A stretch of DNA of 64,000 nt, from positions 77,117 to 141,116 of the forward strand of contig NZ_WTUZ01000015.1 of NCBI RefSeq assembly GCF_009882985.1, given 5' to 3'. The notes beneath the pieces were generated by a model. That model saw nothing but the letters and a program-made list of their open reading frames with translations, had not been told where the DNA came from and did no database searches. Positions 24,861-33,458 of the stretch are shown piece by piece (position 1 is the first letter of the stretch; each line of letters starts with the position of its first letter). This DNA is from Paenibacillus silvestris (GTDB lineage Bacteria > Bacillota > Bacilli > Paenibacillales > NBRC-103111). A program made the position numbers and the translations under genes.

Positions 24861-25871
24861 TCATGCTTTTTTCAGCAGTAAATACATGAAATAAGGCGCA
24901 CCGATCAAGGCGACCATGATACCGGCCGCAATCCCATCAGGGTCGAGCAAATTGCGCCCGACTGTGTCGGCCAGCAGCAGCAGCCATCCGCCGATAAGAA
25001 TGGCGACAGGTATGAACAGCTGATTCCTAGGTCCGACCAAAGCTTTCGCGATATGCGGAGCCATAAGCCCAATGAAGGTTATGCCTCCCGTGACGGAAAC
25101 GGCCGAGGCGGCAAGTGCGACAGCAGCAAGAAGCAGGACGATGCGCTCTTTTTCCACGGAGACACCAACACCAATCGCGACAGGCTCGTTAAGCCCAAGC
25201 AGATTTAATCGATTAGCTTTGTATAACGTGAACGGGATGAGCACGACAAGCCACGGCAGAAGCGCCCAGATGAACGGCCAGTCGGTTCCCCAGATGTTGC
25301 CGGCCAACCATTTGGCGATAAAGTCCACTTTTGCGCGTTCTGCGGATGAAATCACAACAATCATGATGCCGGATAACGCCATGGAGAAGCCAATCCCCAT
25401 TAACACTAAACGGACGGGCTGAAGACCCTCTTTTCGACTATAAGAAAGCAAGTAAATGCAGGCGGCCGTGAGCAAAGCCCCAATAAAGGCAACTAGCGGA
25501 AGAAAATACACGAAGGAGCCTGCTTTTACCGGGAAAAAGAGAAAGAAGATGGCAACGGCCACACCCGCACCAGAGTTTATCCCAATAATGCCGGGGTCAG
25601 CTAAATCATTACGTGTAACACCCTGCAGAATCGCACCCGATAGGGCAAGCGCCATACCTGCTAACAAGGTAATTAAAATCCGAGGTAACCGGATCGAAAA
25701 TAACACGAACTCTTCTTTGAATGTTCCATGCCCCAATAGGGTAGGGAGCAGCCGGTTATAGGATAACGACGAGTACCCCAGCCCCATTCCGATCACGATC
25801 GTCGCGATAATAAGAGCGAGAGCACAAGCGACAAGCAGGCGTTGTTTTCTGAGAATAGACGGATGAATCAT
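24861..25871 (-). CDS. FecCD-family ABC permease (iron-siderophore), second subunit
   Basis: This 336-residue membrane protein has about ten helices and the BtuC/FecCD signatures LAGMALALSGAILQGVTRNDLADPGIIGINSGAGV (about 55-90) and GGITFIGLMAPHIAKALVGPRNQ (about 258-280). It pairs with the permease just upstream to move ferric siderophore across the membrane. Its start overlaps the stop of the upstream permease gene by four bases. It is the last gene of the Fur-boxed operon. Confidence 0.93.
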   Translation of the reverse strand: MIHPSILRKQRLLVACALALIIATIVIGMGLGYSSLSYNRLLPTLLGHGTFKEEFVLFSIRLPRILITLLAGMALALSGAILQGVTRNDLADPGIIGINSGAGVAVAIFFLFFPVKAGSFVYFLPLVAFIGALLTAACIYLLSYSRKEGLQPVRLVLMGIGFSMALSGIMIVVISSAERAKVDFIAKWLAGNIWGTDWPFIWALLPWLVVLIPFTLYKANRLNLLGLNEPVAIGVGVSVEKERIVLLLAAVALAASAVSVTGGITFIGLMAPHIAKALVGPRNQLFIPVAILIGGWLLLLADTVGRNLLDPDGIAAGIMVALIGAPYFMYLLLKKA

Positions 25872-26866
25872 GGGAAGGCTTTGCCCCCTTTGCGTACGAT
25901 AAACAGGAAGAAAGGTAAGCCCAGCATCGCGACTATGGCTACCACAGGAGTTTCGTACGGCGCATTCATGGTGCGGCCAAGTGTATCTGCGAGCAGCATG
26001 AACGTACCGCCAGAAACCGCGGACATTGGAATAATGAACCGGTAATCCGTGCCAACGATAGCTCGCACGACGTGCGGTATCATAAGTCCGATGAAGGCCA
26101 TATTGCCGACAAGGGCAACGGATGCACCTGCGAGCAGAATAATGATGATGAAGAGAATGGCTTTGATTTGCGCCGTATTCTGGCCTAATCCTACAGCGAC
26201 CTCTTCGCTTAAGCTAAGAATGGTAAGCTGTCTGGAGAGCAAGAGAGCGACTAGCGACCCTACCACGATAAAAGGAATAATCACTTTCAACTGGTCCCAT
26301 GACGCGCCGATCAATCCGCCTGCTGTCCACATGGTGACATCTTTTGAAATTTTGAAATAGAGGCCGAGACCATCGGATACCGCGTATAAAAAGGCCGATA
26401 TAGCGGCTCCCGCGAGTACGATGCGGATGGGTGAGAATCCGCCTTTTTTCATCGCCCCGATACCGAACACGAGAAGCGCCCCAATAGCCGCTCCAATGAA
26501 GCAAGCGAGCATGATGCCCAAGTAGCTTGTTGACGGGAATAAAGCAATTGTAAGGGCTAGTGCAGCGTTGGCTCCTGCCGTTAGACCCAGCAAGCCGGGG
26601 TCTGCCAGCGGATTTCGCGTAATCCCTTGCATAATGGCGCCTGAAACGCCTAAAGCCGCTCCAACGAAAATCCCCGCGATTTCGCGGGGTAATCGAATTT
26701 CACGGATGATTGTAATCGCATCACTTGTGGTGTGTGAAGTTAGTGCCAGCCAGACATCCGAGAGGGTAGCATCTGCTGCCCCAAACACCATAGCAACTAT
26801 AAACATTCCCACAAACACAAGGAGCCCAAGGGCAAATTTATAACCAAATGAAATGGCATGTTTCAT
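25868..26866 (-). CDS. FecCD-family ABC permease (iron-siderophore), first subunit
   Basis: This 332-residue membrane protein has the same fold as its neighbour and the signatures GAALGVSGAIMQGITRNPLADPGLLGLTAGANAAL and GNMAFIGLMIPHVVRAIVGTDYRF. It follows the binding-protein gene by 21 bases with a GGAGG-type site. The two permease genes are diverged paralogues, as usual for heterodimeric FhuB/FhuG-type channels. Confidence 0.93.
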   Translation of the reverse strand: MKHAISFGYKFALGLLVFVGMFIVAMVFGAADATLSDVWLALTSHTTSDAITIIREIRLPREIAGIFVGAALGVSGAIMQGITRNPLADPGLLGLTAGANAALALTIALFPSTSYLGIMLACFIGAAIGALLVFGIGAMKKGGFSPIRIVLAGAAISAFLYAVSDGLGLYFKISKDVTMWTAGGLIGASWDQLKVIIPFIVVGSLVALLLSRQLTILSLSEEVAVGLGQNTAQIKAILFIIIILLAGASVALVGNMAFIGLMIPHVVRAIVGTDYRFIIPMSAVSGGTFMLLADTLGRTMNAPYETPVVAIVAMLGLPFFLFIVRKGGKAFP

Positions 26867-26887
26867 CCGAGAAGGCTCCTCCGTGAT

Positions 26888-27823
26888 TTATTTAAGCAAG
26901 TTTTTGATGAAGAAATCTAGTTGGTATTCCAGTGTTAATGGATCATTGAAGTAGAAAACTTTAGCGTTGGCTTCATACACATGACCGCTTTTTGCAGCCG
27001 TTGTATTCTTGTACGTTTCTGTTTGTTGGAAAGAATTGTCGGCATCCGGGTTTTTACTGAAAATCACGTAATCGCCCATGAATTGCGGCAGAACTTCCGT
27101 AGATAGGGCGTAATAGCCTTCTTTCAAGGCCATTTCCTTCACTTTTGCAGGCATAGGCAACTTCATTTCTTGATACAGAATTTCGGTTCCACGGCCCCAG
27201 TTGTCGCCATAAACGTAAAGCTGTTTGTCGAAGCTCTCGATGACGGAAATCGTTTTATCAGCGCCGATTTTGGCTTTAATGTCAGTCCCTGCTTTTTGAG
27301 CGCGACTCTTGAAGTCATCAACCCAAGCTTTCGCTTCTTTTTCTTTGTTCAAAAGCTTACCGATCTCGATGTGTTGCGTGAGATAGTCAACTTTTCCGTA
27401 TGTGTATGTAACGGTTGGAGCGATTTGCTTAAGCTTATCTATATTTTTGATCGTGGATAGACCGATGATGAGATCAGGTTTTAGTTCAATAATCTTTTCC
27501 AAGTTTTCATCGGAAACTTCTTGCACATCTTTTAAGGTTTTGTCGAAATTAGGGTTTGCCTTGGACCAGGACTCTACACCGACAAGCTTTACATTTAACG
27601 CCATTACGTTTCCTGCAAAAGCAGAAAGGACAATGACACGCTGTGGATTAGCAGGTACTTCGACAGGGCCGCTCTCGGATTGGTAAGTGATTGTTTTGGA
27701 TCCAGCCGCAGCAGTGGCAGCCGGCGTTGCAGCGCTTTCTTCTTTCTTTGGAGCTGCGGATCCGCAAGCACTAGTAGCTAGGACTAGGATGAAGAGCAGG
27801 AATGGCATGAGTAGTTTTTTCAC
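26888..27823 (-). CDS. Iron-siderophore-binding lipoprotein (FhuD/YxeB-like)
   Basis: This 311-residue protein has a lipoprotein signal ending ATSAC (Cys20), an Ala/Thr-rich linker and a periplasmic-binding domain of the helical-backbone type: VPANPQRVIVLSAFAGNVMALNVKLVGV (about 58-85), then EKIIELKPDLIIGLS. It delivers ferric siderophore, most likely hydroxamate type, to the permease pair; ligand class is inferred. The start is GTG 27823 with AGGGAG upstream. The first 53 bases lie inside the 3' end of the ATPase gene, an unusually long overlap that couples expression. Confidence 0.92.
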   Translation of the reverse strand: MKKLLMPFLLFILVLATSACGSAAPKKEESAATPAATAAAGSKTITYQSESGPVEVPANPQRVIVLSAFAGNVMALNVKLVGVESWSKANPNFDKTLKDVQEVSDENLEKIIELKPDLIIGLSTIKNIDKLKQIAPTVTYTYGKVDYLTQHIEIGKLLNKEKEAKAWVDDFKSRAQKAGTDIKAKIGADKTISVIESFDKQLYVYGDNWGRGTEILYQEMKLPMPAKVKEMALKEGYYALSTEVLPQFMGDYVIFSKNPDADNSFQQTETYKNTTAAKSGHVYEANAKVFYFNDPLTLEYQLDFFIKNLLK

Positions 27824-28619
27824 TTGAGTAGTCTCCCTTTAATAAATTATAGGTCATGCACATGGGTTTATGGGTCCGAGGATCTCTTCCGATCTCCGCA
27901 TCAATCTGAAAAACTTGCTTGAGAACTTCAGGCTGCATCACTTCTTCGCAATCACCGGCTTTGACAATTTCGCCATCCTTCATGGCAATCATGTAATCAG
28001 CAAAGCGAGCGGCTTGATTCAAATCGTGGAGGACCATGACAATTGTTCGGCCTTGTTCCCGATTCAATCTTTGCAAAAGCTCTAGAACCTCTAGCTGATG
28101 GGCCAAATCGAGATAGGTCGTTGGCTCATCCAGGAAAATAATATCGGTTTCCTGTGCAATAGCCATCGCAATCCATACGCGCTGCCGTTGACCGCCCGAT
28201 AAGGAATCGACAGGTCTGTATTTGAAATCCTGGGTGCCTGTCACTTCGAGCGCCCAATCAATGGCGTCATAGTCCTTTTTTGTCAACAGGCCAAACCCTG
28301 TTTGATAAGGGAAGCGGCCATAAGACACTAATTCGCCGACGGTCAATCCACTGGCGCTTTCAGGCGTCTGTGGGAGGATGGCCATCTTTTTGGCGAGCAC
28401 TTTTGTGTTTTCTTTGGAGATGAGTGCTCCGTCTAGAACGATACGCCCAGACTGGTGAGGAATAATCCGCGTTGTTGCTTTCAAAAGGGTAGACTTGCCG
28501 CAGCCGTTAGCACCAATAATGGTCGTAATTTTCTGGTCGGGGATGGCAGCATTGAGATTTTGGACAATCGAACGTTCTCCATAACTAATGTTAAGCTCAT
28601 TTATGATTAGGCGAACCAT
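27771..28619 (-). CDS. Iron-siderophore ABC transporter ATP-binding protein
   Basis: I start at ATG 28619 (MVRLIINELNISYG), which has GGAGG upstream; the open frame continues 19 codons further without support. The product has 282 residues with Walker A GANGCGKST (about 35-43), Q-loop LPQTP, signature LSGGQRQRV and Walker B IIFLDEPTTYLD, closest to FecE/FhuC/YusV-type ATPases. It is the first gene of the operon, 27 bases behind a perfect Fur box. Its 3' end runs 53 bases into the binding-protein gene and adds a nonconserved tail (SSEKTTHAIPALHPSPSY). Confidence 0.94.
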   Translation of the reverse strand: MVRLIINELNISYGERSIVQNLNAAIPDQKITTIIGANGCGKSTLLKATTRIIPHQSGRIVLDGALISKENTKVLAKKMAILPQTPESASGLTVGELVSYGRFPYQTGFGLLTKKDYDAIDWALEVTGTQDFKYRPVDSLSGGQRQRVWIAMAIAQETDIIFLDEPTTYLDLAHQLEVLELLQRLNREQGRTIVMVLHDLNQAARFADYMIAMKDGEIVKAGDCEEVMQPEVLKQVFQIDAEIGRDPRTHKPMCMTYNLLKGDYSSEKTTHAIPALHPSPSY

Positions 28620-28645
28620 GATACACCTCCGGACAACATCGATAT

Positions 28646-28660
28646 TGATAATCATTATCA
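28646..28660 (-). promoter_or_regulatory. Fur box of the siderophore operon
   Basis: TGATAATCATTATCA is an exact 7-1-7 inverted repeat, the B. subtilis Fur consensus, 27 bases before the ATPase start. It implies iron repression. Confidence 0.92.
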
Positions 28661-28749
28661 CCAAGACAACAAACATACTTTAAGTCAACAACATAAGGTT
28701 GTCAATGATTATTTTGTTGTCAAAAGAAAAAAATTGCCTTATATTTAAT

Positions 28750-28764
28750 TGATAATGATAATCA
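28750..28764 (+). promoter_or_regulatory. Fur-like box of the reductase gene
   Basis: TGATAATGATAATCA matches the 7-1-7 Fur consensus except for one base in the right half. It lies 32 bases before the ferredoxin-NADP reductase start. Confidence 0.85.
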
Positions 28765-28795
28765 ATTGCATGCAATTGTGAAGGAGTGAACGTAC

Positions 28796-29845
28796 ATGGA
28801 GAATCAGGAATTGTTTGATGTAACAGTCATCGGAGGAGGCCCAGCAGGGCTGTATTCTGCTTTCTATAGCGGCTTGAGAGAAATGAAAACAAAGATTATT
28901 GAGTATCAGCCACAGTTGGGTGGCAAGGTGCATGTCTATCCGGAGAAGATGATCTGGGACGTTGGTGGTCATACGCCACTGCCAGGCGCCAATCTGATAG
29001 AGAAACTTGTCGAACAAGGATTAACGTTCTCACCAGAAGTGGTATTGAATGAGAAAGTTGATTCGATTACACGGAATGAAGAAGGGATCTTCGAACTACT
29101 CACTGCGTCTGGGGTGAAGCATTTGTCGAAAACAGTCATTGTTGCGGTAGGCGGTGGTATTCTTAATCCTAAAAGGCTGGAAATCGAAGGCGCGGAGCGT
29201 TACGAGGTGTCTAATCTGAACTATACAGTGAAGTCTCTGGAGCGCTTTAAGGGTAAAACCGTCGTCATTTCTGGCGGGGGCAATTCAGCCGTTGACTGGG
29301 CGAATGAACTGGAGCCTGTAGCTGGCAAGGTCTATTTAACGTATCGCAAAGATGCGCTTTCTGGCCATGAAGCTCAAGTGAAGCAGCTGCTGGAAAGCTC
29401 AGTGGAATGTATCTTAAATACGTCCATTTCCAAATTAATTGCCGGCGCAAATCACGAAACAATCGAACATGTTCAGCTTGAGAATCATGAAACGGGAGAA
29501 ATTTCGTATCTAGAAATCGATGAAGTCATTATTAATCACGGGTACGAGCGGGATACGACTTTGCTTCAAAATAGTGAAGTGAAGATCGAGATCGTAGACG
29601 ACTATTATATTAAAGGCAGCGCGGCGAGCGAATCTTCCATCGAGGGCATCTATGCAGCCGGAGACATTCTCAATCACGAGGGGAAAGTCCACCTGATCGC
29701 GGGGGCCTTCCATGATGCAGCGAATGCTGTAAATAAAGCGAAACAATACATACAGCCAGGCGCCTACAAGTATGCTATGGTTTCCTCCCATAATGAAGTT
29801 TTCAAAGAACGGAACCGGGAACTAGTGAAGCAAATGTTCAGCTAA
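28796..29845 (+). CDS. Ferredoxin/flavodoxin-NADP+ reductase, thioredoxin-reductase-like (YcgT/YumC type)
   Basis: This 349-residue flavoprotein has an N-terminal FAD site (VTVIGGGPAGLYSAFYSGLREM, about 9-30), an NADPH site (VVISGGGNSAVDWANEL, about 156-172) and the C-terminal FAD contact IEGIYAAGDI. It lacks the CxxC of thioredoxin reductase, as expected for type 2 FNRs. The divergent position next to a siderophore importer and its own Fur-like box suggest it supplies electrons for iron release from siderophores, as proposed for B. subtilis YcgT. GAAGGAG precedes the ATG. Confidence 0.92.
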   Translation: MENQELFDVTVIGGGPAGLYSAFYSGLREMKTKIIEYQPQLGGKVHVYPEKMIWDVGGHTPLPGANLIEKLVEQGLTFSPEVVLNEKVDSITRNEEGIFELLTASGVKHLSKTVIVAVGGGILNPKRLEIEGAERYEVSNLNYTVKSLERFKGKTVVISGGGNSAVDWANELEPVAGKVYLTYRKDALSGHEAQVKQLLESSVECILNTSISKLIAGANHETIEHVQLENHETGEISYLEIDEVIINHGYERDTTLLQNSEVKIEIVDDYYIKGSAASESSIEGIYAAGDILNHEGKVHLIAGAFHDAANAVNKAKQYIQPGAYKYAMVSSHNEVFKERNRELVKQMFS

Positions 29846-29930
29846 TTGGACTCTTAAAATTGGATTGTTTGGGAATAATACCTCTCGTACAAGCAAAACG
29901 TAAAACGTCTTGTTAACGGGAGGTTACACA

Positions 29931-30728
29931 TTGAAGAAAATCATCCGAATAACCTTCACGCTAACCGCGGTCTTCACTCTCGCGGGTTGTGGCGCCAAAG
30001 AGGGGCAGACAGCGGGTGGGAGCAGCAGTGCTCCAACGACTAAGCCAGCAGCAGCTGAAATAACGATTGGGACCGAAGGCACGTATGCGCCATTCACGTT
30101 CCATGATAAGAGCGGGACTTTAACGGGCTTTGATGTAGAGATTGCCCAAGAAGTTGCCAAGCGCGCCGGTCTTACCCCGCGTTTTGTAGAAACCAAGTGG
30201 GACGGGATGATTGCCGGCCTCGATGCGAAACGGTACGATATGGTGGCCAATGAAGTGGCGATACGTCCAGATCGCCTGGAGAAGTACGATATGTCAACGC
30301 CATACATCGTATCTCGAGCGGTTCTTGTTGTTGGGGCTAACAACACCGATATCAAATCGCTGGATGACTTGAAGGGGAAGAAGGTAGGCCAATCCCTTGA
30401 TAGTAATTATCGGAAAGTAGCGGAGGATCATGGCGCTGTGAATACCGTGGTTGAGGGATTCAACCAAGCGATCGACCTGGTTACATCTGGCCGTATTGAT
30501 GCGACGCTCAATGACAGTCTGTCATTTTTGGATTTGAAGAAGCAGCGACCTGATCTGCCGATCAAAACCGTTTACGAGGAGCCAGAAGCGACCAGTAATG
30601 CTTTTCTCTTGCGTAAGGGGAGCACGGAGCTGCTGGGTAAAGTGAATAAGGCTCTAGCCGATATGAAATCTGATGGAACGTACCTGAAGATTTCACAAAA
30701 ATGGTTCAATTCTGATGTATCCAAGTAA
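29931..30728 (+). CDS. Polar amino-acid (cystine-like) ABC transporter binding lipoprotein
   Basis: I start at TTG 29931 because GGGAGG lies 6-7 bases upstream and the product is then a standard lipoprotein (MKKIIRITFTLTAVFTLAGC, Cys20). The SBP_bac_3 fold is clear: ITIGTEGTYAPFTFHDKSGTLTGFDVEIAQEVAKRAG near the start of the domain, MIAGLDAKRYDMVANEVAIRPDR, and a C-terminal ALADMKSDGTYLKISQKWF. The overall pattern fits the cystine-binding group (TcyA/TcyJ), but the ligand is not proven. It is the first of a three-gene importer operon. Confidence 0.9.
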   Translation: MKKIIRITFTLTAVFTLAGCGAKEGQTAGGSSSAPTTKPAAAEITIGTEGTYAPFTFHDKSGTLTGFDVEIAQEVAKRAGLTPRFVETKWDGMIAGLDAKRYDMVANEVAIRPDRLEKYDMSTPYIVSRAVLVVGANNTDIKSLDDLKGKKVGQSLDSNYRKVAEDHGAVNTVVEGFNQAIDLVTSGRIDATLNDSLSFLDLKKQRPDLPIKTVYEEPEATSNAFLLRKGSTELLGKVNKALADMKSDGTYLKISQKWFNSDVSK

Positions 30729-30740
30729 GGAACCCGGCAT

Positions 30741-31421
30741 ATGACAACAGAGCGCATGGAACGAATTATAGGAATCCTTAGTGATTCCTTTTTTCCGATT
30801 GTAAAAGCAGGCGTGGCCTACACGATTCCCCTGACCTTAATTACATTCACATTAGGATTGATTCTGGCTTTTCTCACGGCGTTAGCCCGCTTGTCCGATT
30901 TTAAACTTCTGGTGCTTATCGCAAGGTTCTATGTTTGGGTATTTCGCGGCACGCCGCTGCTTGTTCAGCTGTTTATTCTGTTCTATGGTTTTCCGAGTTT
31001 GGGGATTACGCTGGATCCTTTTCCGACGGCTATTATTGGTTTCACTTTAAATAAGGGCGCCTACAGCTCGGAAATTATTCGCGCAGCGATCTTGTCTATT
31101 CCGAAGGGCCAAAGGGAGGCCGCTTATTCCATAGGCATGACCAAGTGGCAAGCGATGCGGCGCATCATACTTCCTCAGGCCGTTCGCGTAGCGATACCGC
31201 CGCTTGGGAACTCTTTCATCAGCCTCACGAAAGACACATCCCTTGCTGCAACGATTACGGTAACTGAGATGTTCCAGAAAGGGCAGCAGATCGCGTCAGT
31301 GACCTATGAGCCTCTCTGGCTGTATATGGAGGTAGCCGTTGTTTACTTGATCTTCAGCACCGTGCTCTCATATTTCCAGAACAGGCTGGAAAGACGGTAC
31401 GAACGCAGTGTAGCAACGTAA
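30741..31421 (+). CDS. Amino-acid ABC transporter permease (His/Glu/Cys family)
   Basis: This 226-residue protein has about five membrane helices, with [17 protein letters not shown] at the start and the EAA cytoplasmic loop [34 protein letters not shown] (about 122-155). It follows the binding-protein gene by 12 bases and precedes the ATPase by 14. A homodimer is expected, as only one permease gene is present. Confidence 0.94.
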   Translation: MTTERMERIIGILSDSFFPIVKAGVAYTIPLTLITFTLGLILAFLTALARLSDFKLLVLIARFYVWVFRGTPLLVQLFILFYGFPSLGITLDPFPTAIIGFTLNKGAYSSEIIRAAILSIPKGQREAAYSIGMTKWQAMRRIILPQAVRVAIPPLGNSFISLTKDTSLAATITVTEMFQKGQQIASVTYEPLWLYMEVAVVYLIFSTVLSYFQNRLERRYERSVAT

Positions 31422-31435
31422 AGGAGGGCTTAAAC

Positions 31436-32209
31436 ATGATTCAGATCAAGCTCGAACAGCTGCATAAGCATTTTCACGGCGTAGAAGTTCTAAAAGGCAT
31501 AGATTTGTCTGTTCAAAAGGGCACGACCACTGTCATTATTGGGCCCTCTGGTTCAGGCAAAACGACGCTGCTTCGCTGTCTAAACCTGCTGGAAATTCCG
31601 GATCAAGGCAGGTTAACACTCGCAGATACGAGCATTTCTTTTACAGGTAAATCCAAGGTGAACTACGCTTCTCTAATGTCGATACGCAAGCAAACGGGGA
31701 TGGTCTTTCAGAACTATAATCTATTTCCTCATTTAACGGCATTAGGCAATGTGATGGAGGGACAAGTCATTGTTCAAAGGCGCTCCAAATCCGATGCTCG
31801 GGGCCAATCTCTACAGCTGCTGGACAAGGTAGGTCTGCGGGATCGTGCTGACAGCTACCCTCATGAACTTTCTGGTGGGCAGCAGCAACGCGTGGGTATT
31901 GCCCGGGCAATGGCGCTGCAGCCAGAGGTGCTGTTATTCGATGAGCCGACCTCGGCGCTGGACCCTGAGCTTGTTGGCGAAGTTCTCAAGGTAATGAAGG
32001 ACCTATCAGCCGAAGGCATGACGATGGTCATTGTCACACATGAAATGGCATTTGCCAAAGAAGTGGCCGACCAAGTCGTGTTCATAGATCAAGGCGTCAT
32101 CATGGAAAGAGGCAGTCCAGAGCAGGTCTTTGAATTGTCAAAGAACGAGCGAACCATGCAATTTCTGAGAAAAATACAGGGCAGGCCCATGTTTACAAAT
32201 TTTTCCTAA
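31436..32209 (+). CDS. Amino-acid ABC transporter ATP-binding protein
   Basis: This 257-residue ATPase has Walker [10 protein letters not shown] (about 36-44), Q-loop [11 protein letters not shown], signature [15 protein letters not shown], Walker [15 protein letters not shown] and the switch His in VTHEMAFA, all typical of the polar amino-acid importer group. AAGGAGGG precedes the ATG. It is the last gene of the operon, with no clear terminator. Confidence 0.95.
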   Translation: MIQIKLEQLHKHFHGVEVLKGIDLSVQKGTTTVIIGPSGSGKTTLLRCLNLLEIPDQGRLTLADTSISFTGKSKVNYASLMSIRKQTGMVFQNYNLFPHLTALGNVMEGQVIVQRRSKSDARGQSLQLLDKVGLRDRADSYPHELSGGQQQRVGIARAMALQPEVLLFDEPTSALDPELVGEVLKVMKDLSAEGMTMVIVTHEMAFAKEVADQVVFIDQGVIMERGSPEQVFELSKNERTMQFLRKIQGRPMFTNFS

Positions 32210-32295
32210 CAAAGTACGACAATATTCCTTGGCATTCCCGAAAAATACTATAATCTTGCTCCCCTCCCTTCGACAGTTATTCCAAACAGGGTGTT

Positions 32296-32310
32296 GTACT
32301 ATTTTAGTAC
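32296..32310. promoter_or_regulatory. Palindromic operator candidate
   Basis: GTACTA-TTT-TAGTAC is a perfect inverted repeat 23 bases before a small gene. The core TACT-N5-AGTA is the half-site arrangement described for YodB/CatR-type redox repressors. No such repressor gene is in the window. Confidence 0.35.
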
Positions 32311-32332
32311 ATACATCTAGGAGGTGCAGTGG

Positions 32333-32692
32333 TTGATAGATAAGAATATGAAGAGCAGAGCAGTTTGGTTCGTAAAAAGTGAATTGGAGCGGGTTGTGAG
32401 GGATTTGGAAAGTGGGATCATCACAAGGGATCAGGCTATAGGCAGTTTGAATACACTTTTCAACATCTCTTCTGGGATTGAGGATACGATGCAAATGCAA
32501 ATGATTTGCAGAATGACTGCCTACATACGATCGACAAGCTTTTATGGTCAAATTAAGAAAATGTATGCGAATAAAATGTTTCATGAGCAGCCAGCATCAA
32601 CGCCAGCACCTGCAGCTGTACAAGTACAAGTACCTGTAACGGAAGAAATAGCAGCAACTTCTATGAAAATCCTCGAGAAGATCGTTCGATAA
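32333..32692 (+). CDS. Hypothetical protein, 119 residues
   Basis: I choose TTG 32333, 8 bases after AGGAGG; GTG 32324 overlaps the binding site and ATG 32348 is too far. The product is mostly helical (SELERVVRDLESGIITRDQAIGSLNTLFNIS, about 12-42), followed by a Pro/Ala/Val-rich linker (about 85-103) and a last short helix. No family is recognised. It has no signal peptide or membrane segment, so it is probably a small cytoplasmic protein. It stands alone between the importer operon and a bidirectional terminator. Confidence 0.65.
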   Translation: MIDKNMKSRAVWFVKSELERVVRDLESGIITRDQAIGSLNTLFNISSGIEDTMQMQMICRMTAYIRSTSFYGQIKKMYANKMFHEQPASTPAPAAVQVQVPVTEEIAATSMKILEKIVR

Positions 32693-32715
32693 GCATGTTA
32701 GGGGTTCTACATAAG

Positions 32716-32758
32716 AAAAGCCTTCAATCCAACGGTAGAAATGGAATGAAGGCTTTTT
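32716..32758. terminator. Bidirectional terminator
   Basis: AAAAGCCTTCA pairs with TGAAGGCTTTT, with an inner TCC/GGA, and A- and T-runs on both sides. It serves the small plus gene and the minus VOC gene. Confidence 0.88.
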
Positions 32759-32775
32759 GGCTTGCCGATGGGGAC

Positions 32776-33210
32776 TTAGTTGTTCGTTGGTTGGTCCGTG
32801 AAAATGTGGAATCCAACGCCAAACTTGTCAACGACTTGACCATAAGCAGGGCTGAAGTGAGATTCGGATAACGGTATGATGACGCGTCCGCCATCTTCCA
32901 GTGCATGGTAGATCGCTTTGGACTTCTCAACATCTTTGATCGAAATGCAAATGGTAACATTGGCACCCTGCTGAACAGGTTGTCCAGGGAATGCGTCGGA
33001 CAGCATGAGGCGCGTGTCGCCTACCATCAGCATGGCATGTCCGATAAGCTCATTTGCTTCGGATGGGAGCGGGAATTCAGGATTTGCGGGCATTTCGCCA
33101 AACGTTTGCACGAAAACTTGCTGAGCACCTAATGCTTTCTCATAGAATTGAATAGCTTCCTTAGCGTTACCTTCCATGACTAAATAAGGATCTAAGCGTA
33201 CTGTCATCAT
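32776..33210 (-). CDS. VOC family protein, PhnB/YjdN-like
   Basis: This 144-residue protein has the PhnB-type pattern: LDPYLVMEGNAKEAIQFYEKALGA at the start, GHAMLMVGDTRLMLSDAFPG in the middle (about 57-76) and SPAYGQVVDKFGVGFHIFTDQP at the end. It is a metal-binding-fold protein whose activity in this subgroup is unknown; the old 3-demethylubiquinone methyltransferase label is a misnomer. Two adjacent ATG codons (33210, 33207) follow a GGGAG site. A LexA-like box lies 89 bases upstream. Confidence 0.9.
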   Translation of the reverse strand: MMTVRLDPYLVMEGNAKEAIQFYEKALGAQQVFVQTFGEMPANPEFPLPSEANELIGHAMLMVGDTRLMLSDAFPGQPVQQGANVTICISIKDVEKSKAIYHALEDGGRVIIPLSESHFSPAYGQVVDKFGVGFHIFTDQPTNN

Positions 33211-33298
33211 CCTTCAGCTCCCTGGGTTATATTTGAATAAAATCATTGCTAAAAAACCTTACCTCTTATTATTACCATAAAACGCTCCGAAAATAAAG

Positions 33299-33310
33299 AA
33301 CATATGTTCG
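33299..33310. promoter_or_regulatory. LexA (SOS) box candidate
   Basis: GAACATATGTTC followed by G matches the Gram-positive SOS box CGAAC-RNRY-GTTYG at all but the first base. It lies between the divergent VOC gene (89 bases) and the RlmN-family gene (148 bases). Confidence 0.55.
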
Positions 33311-33458
33311 ATTTAATTGTAAATTTTTTATAACCGACTGGAAGCTCACTCCTCTTGTGTTCATGCACGATTTTTGGCACAATGATAACTAGATGGTAGG
33401 CTTCGGCTGTTTCGTAGAATTTGGACTGTAAGTGAAAGTCTTGAAAAGAGGATAAAGC

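Noticed and set aside
33390..33420. TTGGCAC before the RlmN-family gene as a sigma-54 promoter
   Set aside because: The -12 TTGC element is missing at the required distance.
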